Assembly: GCA_007120815.1 (NCBI GenBank)
Contig: SKMY01000088.1
Location: forward strand, 1 to 13,597
From: Syntrophomonadaceae bacterium
GTDB lineage: Bacteria > Bacillota_D > Dethiobacteria > DTU022 > UBA8154
DNA: 13,597 bases
Direction of reading: 5' to 3'
Position numbers and translations under genes: made by a program. The notes below the pieces were generated by a model that made no database searches, was not told the DNA's origin, and saw only the letters and a program-made list of their open reading frames with translations. How positions within the stretch are numbered: position 1 is the stretch's first letter; every line of letters starts with the position of its first letter. This document shows positions 1 to 8,564 of the stretch, piece after piece.

Positions 1-163
1 CGCCTAAAAAACAAAACAGCGATATGCCAACCGCTAAAAGATTGCGGTAAACCTCACCAAAACGAACACCTAAACCGTATACCGCAAAACTGCCCACCAC
101 CGGCACCAAAACCAGCAGCAAGGGTAAAATATGAATGATCTCTTCTGGCAGGGATGAACCCAT
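1..163 (-). CDS. N-terminus of a probable sixth antiporter-like membrane subunit (truncated by window edge)
   Basis: Reading leftward from the ATG at 163-161, an open frame of 54 codons runs off the window edge. A G-rich ribosome binding site (a run of eight G) lies just upstream, at 168-175. The peptide begins MGSSLPEEIIHILPLLLVLV and continues as a hydrophobic helix, a short polar turn (VRFGEVYRN) and a second helix. This matches the first-helix layout of the five complete antiporter-like genes upstream. It is 42 bp beyond the stop of the preceding gene on the same strand, so it is probably the next gene of the operon. No catalytic residue is visible in this fragment. Membership of the ND2/ND4/ND5 family is inferred from the N-terminal helix style and context. 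Another small membrane subunit is also possible. Confidence 0.6.
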   Translation of the reverse strand, partial: MGSSLPEEIIHILPLLLVLVPVVGSFAVYGLGVRFGEVYRNLLAVGISLFCFLG

Positions 164-205
164 CCTGACCCCCCCCTATAAAACAAGCCGGTTTATTGAT
201 CAGCA

Positions 206-2200
206 TTACAGGGGAAATAATACGAGAAAGCCCAATGCCATGGCAACCGTAAGAATGAGAATGATAACAATAAAGTTAATATCCAGGTTCATCATGCTAA
301 ACTTCTGAGAGGGACTGTCGCTCTTGCTGTCAAAATCCACTTTGATCATGAAAAAGAACAGCGTCCCAGCAATTCTGCGCCAACTCCCAAAAAGAGACGT
401 GATAACCTTAAGCCAACCCTCATAAATACCGTCTCTAATCTGTCTTGATGATTCAGCAACACTGCCTGCCATCACGGCTAATGTTTTACTGTCAAAATGT
501 GCACAAGCCGAGGCAACGTGCATCATCTTTTGCAGGAAAGGTTGAAATAATCGCATCTCAACAGCACTGTCCCAAAGGGATACTTTTTGACTGACTGCGC
601 CGAAAGGCTGAATCCCCTTCACCATCGCTCCATCCACAATGGTTTCAACAACCTTGCCCACATTGGTGTAGGCGGTAAAAAGGAGCTTAATCAACGGGCG
701 ATAGACTAAATGTTCCACGCTAAACCAGTCTGGCAGGTGCACACCTTTCAGCAGGATCCGGGCGATAAAGACAAAAATTACAATACCGGTCAGGATAATT
801 TTTGACGCATCCCAGGCGCCTTTTATTGAATAAACCGTTAAGTAGGAGCTGTGAGGCAGCAGTTGGGAAAGCAGCTGGGGCCAAACCCCAAGAAGAATGC
901 AAAGGCCGGATACCACCATAATTGCTGTCCACATAGAATAAGTCACATCTCGCCGAATGCGGGCCCGACCCTTGATAAAGCCAAAGTAAACAAATTTACA
1001 AAAGGACAGGGACGTACCAACACCGGCAATCATCAGCATCGTCGCCACGGGTTCTATGCCATAAAGCCCCGTTTTGAGCAGGTACTTGCTGACATAGCCG
1101 TTGAATAAGGGTGTTCCAGCAATGGCCAGGGCCCCGATCAACGCACCGATGGGTGCTACAGGCACGCCCAGCCAAATAGGGGATTTCATCAACGTATCGT
1201 GTTCAGTCAAGTCGTGGATATCTTCCTGGCCGGTGGTATAAATTAATGCACCTGCGCTCATGAAAAGCAGGGCTTTGTAAAGCATATGGTTCACCAGGTG
1301 CAGAAGGCCGCCGTCAACGGCAGTAGGTAGACCGATCCCGACACCGGCCACCATGAAGCCCACCTGGCTGATAATATGGTACGACAGCAGGCGGCGCAAC
1401 TCCCCTTGCATGAGGGCATAAGTTGCCCCAAAAAGTGCCATGCAGGCCCCCATAAAACTAATCCATTCGTTAGGGGGCAAGATCCGGGCAATAGCAAAAA
1501 CCCCCACCTTGGTGGTCAGTCCGGCGAGAACAACACTGGCAGCAAAGGAAGCCGCCGGATAACCCATGGGAAGCCACACATGCAGGGGCAAAAATACTGC
1601 CTTAAACCCGATACCCAATATAAAGAACGGCAAGCCCGCTTCGGGTGTGGCCACAAGAAGGGAGCCTGTAGCGGCATAATGCTGCATAATCCCCATGAAC
1701 AGCAGAAGGCCGCCGGCGAGGTGAGTCAGTAAAAACCGATAACCCGCTTTAACGGAATGGGGTTTACGGTTCAAAAAAATTAAACTAGCCGTGCTAACTG
1801 TAAGCAGTTCCCAAAATATAAACAAGGTGATAAAGTTACCCGAAAATGCAATGCCGGCAGCACTTCCGATGGCTAAGATAGAAGCAGCTTGCTCGCTTGC
1901 TTTCAAAACCTCCAACCCGTAGAGCAAAGCCAGTGCACCAACCAGCAAGAACCCAAAGGCTGCGATCTTCCCGTAGGGATGTTCGGCAAAATACAGGGGG
2001 GCCATACCACTGTCCTGTATAAATGTGGAGGTAAACAAAACCACTTCCCCCAACTCCGCCCCGCTGAGAATATAGACAGCAACCAGGATCATGACTGCCA
2101 GGTAGCACAGCACCAAGATCCGGCGCCACCGGGCCGAAAGATATAGCAGTAAAGGCGAAACGACAAAAGGGGCAATCACCGGCAGTAAAACCAGGTTCAT
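206..2200 (-). CDS. NuoL/MrpA-like proton-translocating membrane subunit with C-terminal extension
   Basis: 664-residue polytopic membrane protein of the ND4/ND5 (NuoL/M, MrpA/D) family, predicted to move protons or sodium across the cytoplasmic membrane. Visible motifs, numbered from my start: LFIFWE with the TM5 glutamate (E131), GIGFKAVFLPLHVWLP with the TM7 lysine (K200), a TM8 lysine (K231), NHMLYKALLF, and GTPLFNGYVSK with the TM12 lysine (K372). It is about 140 residues longer than its neighbours. After the conserved core there is a helix near residue 465-485, a roughly 140-residue mostly amphipathic stretch, and a final hydrophobic helix near 640-664. This recalls the lateral helix plus last helix of NuoL and MrpA. 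Start choice: the frame opens at TTG 2224 and ATG 2221, which lack a ribosome binding site. ATG 2200 has GAGGG eight bases upstream and puts the first helix at the N-terminus, as in the paralogues. Fifth gene of the operon, 57 bp after the previous stop. Confidence 0.88.
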   Translation of the reverse strand: MNLVLLPVIAPFVVSPLLLYLSARWRRILVLCYLAVMILVAVYILSGAELGEVVLFTSTFIQDSGMAPLYFAEHPYGKIAAFGFLLVGALALLYGLEVLKASEQAASILAIGSAAGIAFSGNFITLFIFWELLTVSTASLIFLNRKPHSVKAGYRFLLTHLAGGLLLFMGIMQHYAATGSLLVATPEAGLPFFILGIGFKAVFLPLHVWLPMGYPAASFAASVVLAGLTTKVGVFAIARILPPNEWISFMGACMALFGATYALMQGELRRLLSYHIISQVGFMVAGVGIGLPTAVDGGLLHLVNHMLYKALLFMSAGALIYTTGQEDIHDLTEHDTLMKSPIWLGVPVAPIGALIGALAIAGTPLFNGYVSKYLLKTGLYGIEPVATMLMIAGVGTSLSFCKFVYFGFIKGRARIRRDVTYSMWTAIMVVSGLCILLGVWPQLLSQLLPHSSYLTVYSIKGAWDASKIILTGIVIFVFIARILLKGVHLPDWFSVEHLVYRPLIKLLFTAYTNVGKVVETIVDGAMVKGIQPFGAVSQKVSLWDSAVEMRLFQPFLQKMMHVASACAHFDSKTLAVMAGSVAESSRQIRDGIYEGWLKVITSLFGSWRRIAGTLFFFMIKVDFDSKSDSPSQKFSMMNLDINFIVIILILTVAMALGFLVLFPL

Positions 2201-2257
2201 ACCAACAACCCTCACTTCCATCAAGGTGATAATACAATCAAAAAGCGCTCTTAAATC

Positions 2258-3838
2258 CTACCTGCCTAACATGACAGCGACCGTTTGTACAAGCTCCAAA
2301 GGCAAATTGTTTAAGGACAGGGTAAAGATAAAGCACCCTACCGCCAGTATAATAATGGGCACCAGCATGATCGGCGAGGTTTCCAGGCCGATTTTCCCAC
2401 CAAATCCTTTAAAAGTCCTTTTTTCTCCTGTAACTGGATCGGATTTACCCCAAAAGGCATAGTACACAATGGGCAGGTAGTACGCCGCATTGAGCAGACT
2501 GCTGATGAGCAGGATAAAAACCAGCAGCGGTTGATTTATCTCTAAAGCCCCGAGACTCAGGTGCCACTTGGTAATAAAGATGTTAAACGGAGGAATCCCC
2601 ACTGCGGTAACAGCGGCAATGGCAAAGGCCAGCATGCTAACAGGATACTGGTAACCGATCCCTTTCATTTTGCGAATGCTTCGGTTTCCGGTTCCTTGAA
2701 CAAAAGCTCCCGCGCAAAGGAGCATACATCCTTTCATGAAGGCGTGACCTGTAATGTGGTAACCGGCGCCGATGAAGGCGTTGGGCGTTAAGATGGCGAT
2801 CCCCAAGATAATGTAACCCAGCTGGGCGATCCCCGAATAGGCCAGCCGGCGAATCAGGTCATCCTGGGCAATTGCAAGAACAGATCCAAAAAGGATGGTA
2901 AACCCGGCCAAACCCATTAATACCTGATCCCAGGCCACGGCCTGCCAAAAGTCCACCCCGTACACATTATAAAAGACCCGGATCAACCCGTAGGCCCCGG
3001 TTTTCAACATGATAGCAGAAGAAATGGTGGCCGCGGGCAGCGGAGCCAGGCTGTAGGCATCGGGCATCCAAAAATGCAGCGGAAACATGGCCGCCTTGGT
3101 CCCAAAGGCGATGACAAACCCGATGAAGGCCAGCAGGCCCAAGGTAGATACACCGCTAAACAGCCCCGGCGTATCCAGGGCAAGGCTGCCGGTTTCCCTG
3201 AAGACAATAACCACGGCCAGAAAAAGGGCAATACCGGCGATAATAGTCATGAATAGAAACTTTACACCGGCAGCCACCGCTTCAGAGGTGGCATCGTGAA
3301 CAACCAAAACAAAATACATAATGGACATGAATTCAAAAAACAAAAAGAGGCTGAAAAGATCGCCCGATAGTACAACGCCCAAACTGCCGGCAAAAACCAG
3401 CATGAGAAATCCAAAAAAGCGGTTTAATAAATGTGCGTCCTTCATGTAACCGATGGAGTAAAGTATAATGATAAATCCAAAAAACACAAACAGGAGAACC
3501 ATATAAAATCCCAGCACATCCACCTTGAAGGAAAGGCCCAGGGGTGGCAGCACATCCAACCGGCCCACGACGACAACTCCCCGGGAAATGATTGGATACA
3601 GGTAGAGCACCAGGATGAAAGGCAGCAAGGTCGCCACCATGAGAATGGCATTTCGCAGAGGAGCTTTTTTGTCAGGTAGCGGAACGCTTTCTGCATCCGC
3701 TTGTGGGTTCTGCAGCCCCCCGTAGCTGGTAAAGGCCTTTTTAGGGCCGATGCCGATAAGAAATATGGCAATACCTGCCAAAAGAGGAACAATGATAATC
3801 AAGAAAGGTATAATTGAATCCATGGTTTCAGTGACCAT
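2258..3838 (-). CDS. MrpD/NuoM-like proton-translocating membrane subunit (paralogue A of a tandem pair)
   Basis: 526-residue polytopic protein of the complex I ND2/ND4/ND5 / Mrp antiporter family, with about 14 hydrophobic segments by eye. Key family residues are present: LFLFFEF with the TM5 glutamate (E169), AFGTKAAMFPLHFWMPDAY with the TM7 lysine (K248), MLKTGAYG with the TM8 lysine (K279), AQDDLIRRLAYSGIAQLGYI, HAFMKGC, and GIPPFNIFITKW with the TM12 lysine (K424). Start ATG 3838 has a consensus AAGGAGG seven bases upstream. It is very similar along its whole length to the upstream gene 3889-5460, and their leaders are identical over 22 bp. It differs from that gene mainly in the loop after helix 1 and in the loop before the last helix, which here is basic (residues about 464-485, with K and G). 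Fourth gene of the operon. A proton or sodium channel role is inferred from the conserved residues; the ion cannot be told from sequence. Confidence 0.92.
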   Translation of the reverse strand: MVTETMDSIIPFLIIIVPLLAGIAIFLIGIGPKKAFTSYGGLQNPQADAESVPLPDKKAPLRNAILMVATLLPFILVLYLYPIISRGVVVVGRLDVLPPLGLSFKVDVLGFYMVLLFVFFGFIIILYSIGYMKDAHLLNRFFGFLMLVFAGSLGVVLSGDLFSLFLFFEFMSIMYFVLVVHDATSEAVAAGVKFLFMTIIAGIALFLAVVIVFRETGSLALDTPGLFSGVSTLGLLAFIGFVIAFGTKAAMFPLHFWMPDAYSLAPLPAATISSAIMLKTGAYGLIRVFYNVYGVDFWQAVAWDQVLMGLAGFTILFGSVLAIAQDDLIRRLAYSGIAQLGYIILGIAILTPNAFIGAGYHITGHAFMKGCMLLCAGAFVQGTGNRSIRKMKGIGYQYPVSMLAFAIAAVTAVGIPPFNIFITKWHLSLGALEINQPLLVFILLISSLLNAAYYLPIVYYAFWGKSDPVTGEKRTFKGFGGKIGLETSPIMLVPIIILAVGCFIFTLSLNNLPLELVQTVAVMLGR

Positions 3839-3855
3839 ACGTACTCCTCCTTAAT
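3834..3855 (-). repeat. Duplicated leader and ribosome binding site, copy 1 (before paralogue A)
   Basis: These 22 bp, covering the AAGGAGG ribosome binding site, a 7-base spacer and the first codons MV, are identical to 5456-5477. In the other copy the TAA next to the AAGG is the stop codon of the preceding gene. Here the same TAA (3851-3853) is not used, because the preceding gene stops at 3889. It therefore looks like a relic of the duplicated segment. Confidence 0.8.
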
Positions 3856-3888
3856 GAAAGACATCGTGGCTGTATCCTTTTGAATCGA

Positions 3889-5460
3889 CTAAATTAACAT
3901 TGCGGTGATTTCCCTGACAACATCTAGCGGCCAGTTCTGGGTGGGAAGCCCGAAAACCAGACACCCCAAAACAAGTACCAGGATGGGGATCAGCATGACG
4001 GGTGAAAGCTTAATCGTAGCCTTTTTATGCCCGTGGTCCTCGTGGTGGCCACCTGCGCCGTGATGCCCTGTTTCCCCGTGAGCCCCCTCTTCCAGCCCGA
4101 GAAAGGCGTGATAGGCAATGGGCAAGTAATAGGCGGCATTTAACATACTGCTGATCAACAGGATAATGACCAGCCAAAGCTGGTTAATGTCCAGTGCTCC
4201 GAGGCTCAGGTGCCACTTGGTCAGGAATATGTTAAACGGAGGGATCCCAACCGCCGTCACTGCAGCCACGGTGAAGGCCAGCAAGGGGATGGGAAGTTGA
4301 TGCCCAACCCCTTTCATCTTGCGAATGCTCCGGTTACCGGTGGTCTTGATCACCGCTCCCATGCACAGGAACATACATCCCTTCATAAAAGCGTGAGCCA
4401 TAATGTGGAATACCGCACCGATAAGGGCGTAAGGCGTTAAAAGGGTGATTCCTAAAATAATGTAACCGATCTGGGCAATACCCGAATAAGCCAATCGCTT
4501 GATGATATCGTCCTGGGCAATGGCAATAGTCGACCCGAACAAAATGGTAAAGGCGGCAACCAGCATCATAATATAGTCCCAGTTCACCATCTCCAAGAAC
4601 TCCAGCCCAAAAACATTGTAGTAGACACGAATAAAACCGTACGCCCCGGTTTTCAGCATGATGGCCGAGGAAAGCATGGCCGCCGGCAGGGGTGCCTGGC
4701 TGTAGGCATCAGGCATCCAGAAGTGCAGGGGAAATACGGCAGACTTGGTGCCAAAAGCGATGAAAAACCCGATAAACGCCAGCAGCCCCAAGGTAGAATA
4801 GGTATTGATAAGACCGGGCGTGTCTAAAGCAAGGCTTCCCGTTTCCCTGAAAACGATAACGACGGCAAGGAATAGGGCCACACCGGCGATGATGGTCATA
4901 AAAAGAAACTTCACCCCGGCAGCCACCGCTTCAGGAGTGGCATCGTGGACAACCAGGACAAAGAACATGATGGACATAAATTCAAAGAACAGGAAAAGGG
5001 TAAAAAGATCCCCCGCTAAGACCACACCCAGGCTGCCGGCAAAAACCAGCAGCAAAAAACCAAAGAACCGGTGAGGAAGGGGATCTTCTTTCATGTAATT
5101 GATGGCGTAAAGAACGATAATAAATCCAAAGAAAAGAAACATTAAGCTCATGTATTGTCCCAAGATGTCCACCCTGAACGTCAGGCCCAGGGGCGGCAGA
5201 ATGTCCAGCTTTGTCACGACAACCGTTCCCCGTGCAATAATGGGATGGAGATAAAGAGACAGCCCAAAAGGTACCAGGGTAGCCACCATAAGAATGGTAT
5301 TTCTAAGCGCCGCTCTCCCGTCAGCTGAAGAAGCCGCTTCGGAGACATGCGAATCACCGCTGCCCCTGGCACTACCGGTAAGCAATACGGCAAGGCCAGC
5401 GATAAGAGGAAGAATTGTAATCAAAAAAGGTATGATTGATTCCATGGTTTCCTGAACCAT
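3889..5460 (-). CDS. MrpD/NuoM-like proton-translocating membrane subunit with His-rich loop (paralogue B)
   Basis: 523-residue antiporter-like membrane protein. Family residues are intact: LFLFFEF with the TM5 glutamate (E160), AFGTKSAVFPLHFWMPDAY with the TM7 lysine (K239), MLKTGAYG with the TM8 lysine (K270), AQDDIIKRLAYSGIAQIGYI, HAFMKGC, and GIPPFNIFLTKW with the TM12 lysine (K415). The loop before the last helix (457-478) is unusual. It carries seven histidines (461, 466, 467, 472, 473, 476, 478) among glycines and acids, a potential metal-binding or pH-sensing segment that the paralogues lack. Start ATG 5460 has AAGGAGG seven bases upstream. The TAA of the preceding gene overlaps that ribosome binding site, with only 12 bases from stop to start, which suggests translational coupling. 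Third gene of the operon and closest relative of the gene at 2258-3838. The ion specificity is unknown. Confidence 0.92.
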   Translation of the reverse strand: MVQETMESIIPFLITILPLIAGLAVLLTGSARGSGDSHVSEAASSADGRAALRNTILMVATLVPFGLSLYLHPIIARGTVVVTKLDILPPLGLTFRVDILGQYMSLMFLFFGFIIVLYAINYMKEDPLPHRFFGFLLLVFAGSLGVVLAGDLFTLFLFFEFMSIMFFVLVVHDATPEAVAAGVKFLFMTIIAGVALFLAVVIVFRETGSLALDTPGLINTYSTLGLLAFIGFFIAFGTKSAVFPLHFWMPDAYSQAPLPAAMLSSAIMLKTGAYGFIRVYYNVFGLEFLEMVNWDYIMMLVAAFTILFGSTIAIAQDDIIKRLAYSGIAQIGYIILGITLLTPYALIGAVFHIMAHAFMKGCMFLCMGAVIKTTGNRSIRKMKGVGHQLPIPLLAFTVAAVTAVGIPPFNIFLTKWHLSLGALDINQLWLVIILLISSMLNAAYYLPIAYHAFLGLEEGAHGETGHHGAGGHHEDHGHKKATIKLSPVMLIPILVLVLGCLVFGLPTQNWPLDVVREITAMLI

Positions 5461-5477
5461 ACGTACTCCTCCTTAAT
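5456..5477 (-). repeat. Duplicated leader and ribosome binding site, copy 2 (before paralogue B)
   Basis: Identical over 22 bp to 3834-3855. It contains the stop TAA of the upstream gene (5473-5475), the overlapping AAGGAGG, and the first codons of paralogue B. Because the TAA is functional here, this is plausibly the ancestral arrangement and the other copy derived from it. Confidence 0.8.
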
Positions 5478-6951
5478 AAAATACATAGTTTACAACGTTC
5501 TCTACCAGGGGTATTGTGGTTTTATGAGCGAAAAGGCCCAAACCGACACAAATAATCGCCAGCAAAATAATGGGCACCAGCATGGTCAAGGGCGCCTCCA
5601 GGTCCTTGGGCTTTTCAAACTCCCCTTCCTTGAAAAAGGCATTGACCACAATGGGAAGGTAGTACATGGAGTTTAGCAGGGAGCTAACCAGCAGCACCCC
5701 GACAAAAACCAGCCTATCTGCGTCCAGGGCACCGGTTAACAAGTAAAACTTGCTCAAGTACCCGCTGATGGGAAGCACACCGATCAACCCCAGCCCGCCT
5801 ATAGCAAAGGCGATCATGGTGATGGGCATTCGCTTACCAATCCCCGCGAGTTCCCTGATATCCGTTTTACCCGTGATCTTGATCACCGCTCCAGCGCAGA
5901 AAAACAGGGTAATCTTGAGCATGGCATGGTTCATGATGTGAATAATTCCACCGAACAGACCCACCGGCGTCAGCATCAAAGCCCCCAGGGTAATATAACC
6001 CAGCTGGCTGATGGTAGAATAGGCCAGCCGCATTTTAAAGACCGTGTGCCTGAGGGCCAGGATAGACCCCACGATAATGGTAAAGCAGACCATCACCGCC
6101 AGGTAGTTAACAACATTCAATTGAATTAGCATGTCTTGGCCGTATATAAAGTAGAGGACCCGGGTCATGCCAAAAATCCCGCTTTTGACCACGGCGACCG
6201 CATGGAGCAAGGAACTAACCGGGGCAGGAGCCACCATGGCTGCAGGCAGCCAGGAGTGAAAAGGCATGATGGCACCCTTGGTACCGAATCCAAGGATCAC
6301 GGCAAAAAATAAAAGCGTCAGGAGGAACCGGGGTTCCCCGGCAGTAGCACCCAGAACGCCGCCGGGAGCAAAATTCACATGACCAACCATGCCCTGAAAA
6401 ACAATCAGGGAAAAGAGAATCAGGCCCCCACCCCCAAAACAATACGCAATATACTTGATGCCCGACTTTGTCGCTTCTTCGGTTTGGGAGTGAATCACCA
6501 GGGGATAGGTCGCCAGTGTTAAATATTCAAAAAAGATGTACATGGTAAACAGGTTGCCTGCGAATGCGACACCCAGGGTAGCGCTCATGGAGATAACGAA
6601 ACACAGGAAAAAGCGCCGCTGTTTAGGTTGTTTGGCCATGTAGCCTATAGAGTAAACGATGGCAAAAATCCACAAGAGGGAGGCCGTTATGCCGAAAACA
6701 ATGCCCAAAGGGTCTACACGAAAAAATAATTCCAGGCCCGGCATAAAGCGCACCAGGGTAAACTCAACCACTTGGCCCCTTAAAATAGTTGGCAGGATTG
6801 CAGCCACGACCAAAAAGGTCATTGAAACGGAAATAAGCGCCGTTAAGTTTCTTGCCCTGACTGTTTTTTCCGGAATACGGCTGATAATAATTGCCCCTAG
6901 CACGGGTATCAAAACCGACCAAAGGGGTAAAGTTGAAGTGATTGATGGCAT
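5473..6951 (-). CDS. MrpD/NuoM-like proton-translocating membrane subunit (divergent copy)
   Basis: 492-residue polytopic membrane protein of the complex I / Mrp antiporter family, the shortest and one of the more divergent complete copies here. Motifs: MYIFFEY with the TM5 glutamate (E142), GFGTKGAIMPFHSWLPAAM with the TM7 lysine (K225), AVVKSGIFG with the TM8 lysine (K256), MRLAYSTISQLGYI, NHAMLKITLFFCAGA, and GVLPISGYLSKF with the TM12 lysine (K401). The WLPAAMVAPAPVSSLLHA version of the helix 7-8 segment (rather than WLPDAH) is typical of the MrpD/HyfB-like side of the family. The loop before the last helix is short and charged (about 441-452). Start ATG 6951 has AGAGG about six bases upstream. 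Second gene of the operon, 50 bp after the preceding stop. Its own stop is embedded in the next gene's ribosome binding site. Confidence 0.92.
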   Translation of the reverse strand: MPSITSTLPLWSVLIPVLGAIIISRIPEKTVRARNLTALISVSMTFLVVAAILPTILRGQVVEFTLVRFMPGLELFFRVDPLGIVFGITASLLWIFAIVYSIGYMAKQPKQRRFFLCFVISMSATLGVAFAGNLFTMYIFFEYLTLATYPLVIHSQTEEATKSGIKYIAYCFGGGGLILFSLIVFQGMVGHVNFAPGGVLGATAGEPRFLLTLLFFAVILGFGTKGAIMPFHSWLPAAMVAPAPVSSLLHAVAVVKSGIFGMTRVLYFIYGQDMLIQLNVVNYLAVMVCFTIIVGSILALRHTVFKMRLAYSTISQLGYITLGALMLTPVGLFGGIIHIMNHAMLKITLFFCAGAVIKITGKTDIRELAGIGKRMPITMIAFAIGGLGLIGVLPISGYLSKFYLLTGALDADRLVFVGVLLVSSLLNSMYYLPIVVNAFFKEGEFEKPKDLEAPLTMLVPIILLAIICVGLGLFAHKTTIPLVENVVNYVFY

Positions 6952-7001
6952 GGCTTTCCTCTCCCCTATTTATTAAAAACCATTTCTTTGTTTACAAGCT
7001 T

Positions 7002-8558
7002 TTAAAAGCTGATGAATAGTTCTTGAACGACTGCTTTGGCCAGGTTAAGAGGCCAGTTTTGGGGCATTAAAACAAAAAGCACAGATCCCACGGCCAGTAT
7101 CGCAATGGGGACCAGCATGGTTAAAGGTGCTTCCGAAAGTTTTAAGCCTTCGCGATGAATAGACGGCGCATGCTCAACCGGCGTTTCTGTGCCTGCCGCT
7201 GCCGCCTCTTCTTCAGATTCGGATTTGGGCGTCCCGAAAAATGCCGTAACCACAATAGGGAAATAGTACGCCGAATTCAACAGGCTGCTGACAATCAACA
7301 GGCCCACGTAAAAAGGTTGGCCGATATCCAGGGCCCCCAGGGATAGCTGCCATTTGCTGATGAACCCGTTAAAGGGCGGGATCCCGACCATGGAGAGCGA
7401 GCAAAGGGTAAAGGCAATCATGGTAATGGGCATCTTTCGTCCAATACCGCCCAGGTAACTGATCCGCCTTTCCCCGGCTTTCACGATGAGGGCGCCGGCT
7501 ATCATAAAGAGGCAGCCCTTCATAAAGGCGTGGGAGAAAATATGGTACAGGGCACCGGTAAAGGCCCGTTCGCTTAGCAATGATATACCCAGCACGATAT
7601 AACCGATCTGCGCAATGCTGGAGTAGGCCAATCGTCTTTTTAAATCATCCTGGAGCAGCGCCAGAGCAGACCCTAAAAGGATGGTGATGGTCGAGAGCAC
7701 CAGGGCTATTTGGTCCCATCCCAGGGCGCGGATGTATTCAAAACCGTAAACCTGGTAAAAAACGCGGATCAACCCGTACGCTCCGACCTTGATCATGACG
7801 CCGGAAAGCAAGGCACTAACCGGAGAGGGAGCTGCAGGGTGGGCATCAGGAAGCCAGATGTGAACGGGGAAAATCCCCGCCTTGATTCCAAACCCCAGGA
7901 GGAACCCGATAAAGGCCGCCAGGGAAAAGGTCGAAACCTCTTGAATCAGCCCGAAGCCGTCCAGGGTGAGGGTGCCCGCCAGTTGATAAGTGATAACCAA
8001 CCCGAGGAATATAGCCAGCCCGGCACCGATGGACATAAACAGGTACTTGGCCCCTGCAAACATGGCATAGGTATGCTCTTCATGGGCTACCAGGACATAT
8101 GAAGCCAGGGCCATGATTTCAAAAAACACAAAGAGCCCCAGGAGGTCTCCGGCAAATACGGTTCCCATGCAGCCGCCCAGCGCCAGGAGTAAAAAGCAAT
8201 AATAGCGTTCGTGCGCATGTTCTTTGGCCATATACCCTACGGAGTGAAGGGTGGAAACAAACCAGAGAAAGGCAATAAGCAGGCTTAAGTAAAAGCTCAG
8301 CATATCCATGCGAAAATAAATGGAGAAGGGGATTGCAAAGAATTCAAACCGACTAAAAATGACATTTCCTGCATTGACTGTCCCGTACATGGAAAAGATA
8401 GCCACAAACATTACGGCTATCGTCCCTAAGGCAAAATATTCTCCCAGTCTGACACGGTAACGGGTAAGAAAGTAAACAATGATTGAAGCGATAAAAGGTA
8501 CTAAGATAATTAGTGCGGGAAGACTGCTCACAACCCTTTCCCCGGCAAATTTCTCCAT
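7002..8558 (-). CDS. MrpD/NuoM-like proton-translocating membrane subunit (first gene of the array)
   Basis: 518-residue polytopic membrane protein of the ND2/ND4/ND5 family. Conserved elements: LFVFFEI with the TM5 glutamate (E147), GFGIKAGIFPVHIWLPDAH with the TM7 lysine (K226), MIKVGAYG with the TM8 lysine (K257), LQDDLKRRLAYSSIAQIGYI, HAFMKGC, and GIPPFNGFISKW with the TM12 lysine (K402). The loop before the last helix (about 445-475) is rich in E and A. Two starts are possible. ATG 8564 sits only 3 bases after AAGGGG, while ATG 8558 sits 9 bases after it, so I prefer 8558 without excluding 8564. It resembles paralogues A and B more than the 5473-6951 gene does. It is promoter-proximal: nothing precedes it in the operon, so the transcript starts directly with antiporter subunits rather than with an electron-input subunit. 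Confidence 0.92.
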   Translation of the reverse strand: MEKFAGERVVSSLPALIILVPFIASIIVYFLTRYRVRLGEYFALGTIAVMFVAIFSMYGTVNAGNVIFSRFEFFAIPFSIYFRMDMLSFYLSLLIAFLWFVSTLHSVGYMAKEHAHERYYCFLLLALGGCMGTVFAGDLLGLFVFFEIMALASYVLVAHEEHTYAMFAGAKYLFMSIGAGLAIFLGLVITYQLAGTLTLDGFGLIQEVSTFSLAAFIGFLLGFGIKAGIFPVHIWLPDAHPAAPSPVSALLSGVMIKVGAYGLIRVFYQVYGFEYIRALGWDQIALVLSTITILLGSALALLQDDLKRRLAYSSIAQIGYIVLGISLLSERAFTGALYHIFSHAFMKGCLFMIAGALIVKAGERRISYLGGIGRKMPITMIAFTLCSLSMVGIPPFNGFISKWQLSLGALDIGQPFYVGLLIVSSLLNSAYYFPIVVTAFFGTPKSESEEEAAAAGTETPVEHAPSIHREGLKLSEAPLTMLVPIAILAVGSVLFVLMPQNWPLNLAKAVVQELFISF

Positions 8559-8564
8559 AAACAT

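Noticed and set aside
1836..2237. 133-codon minus-strand frame overlapping the 206-2200 gene
   Set aside because: It lies over the first helices of a well-supported membrane protein in another frame and has no ribosome binding site or recognisable domain.
206..8558. Calling the array a complete respiratory complex I or an Mrp operon and giving nuo or mrp gene names
   Set aside because: Only the antiporter-type subunits are present. The family is clear, but individual names cannot be assigned without the partner subunits.
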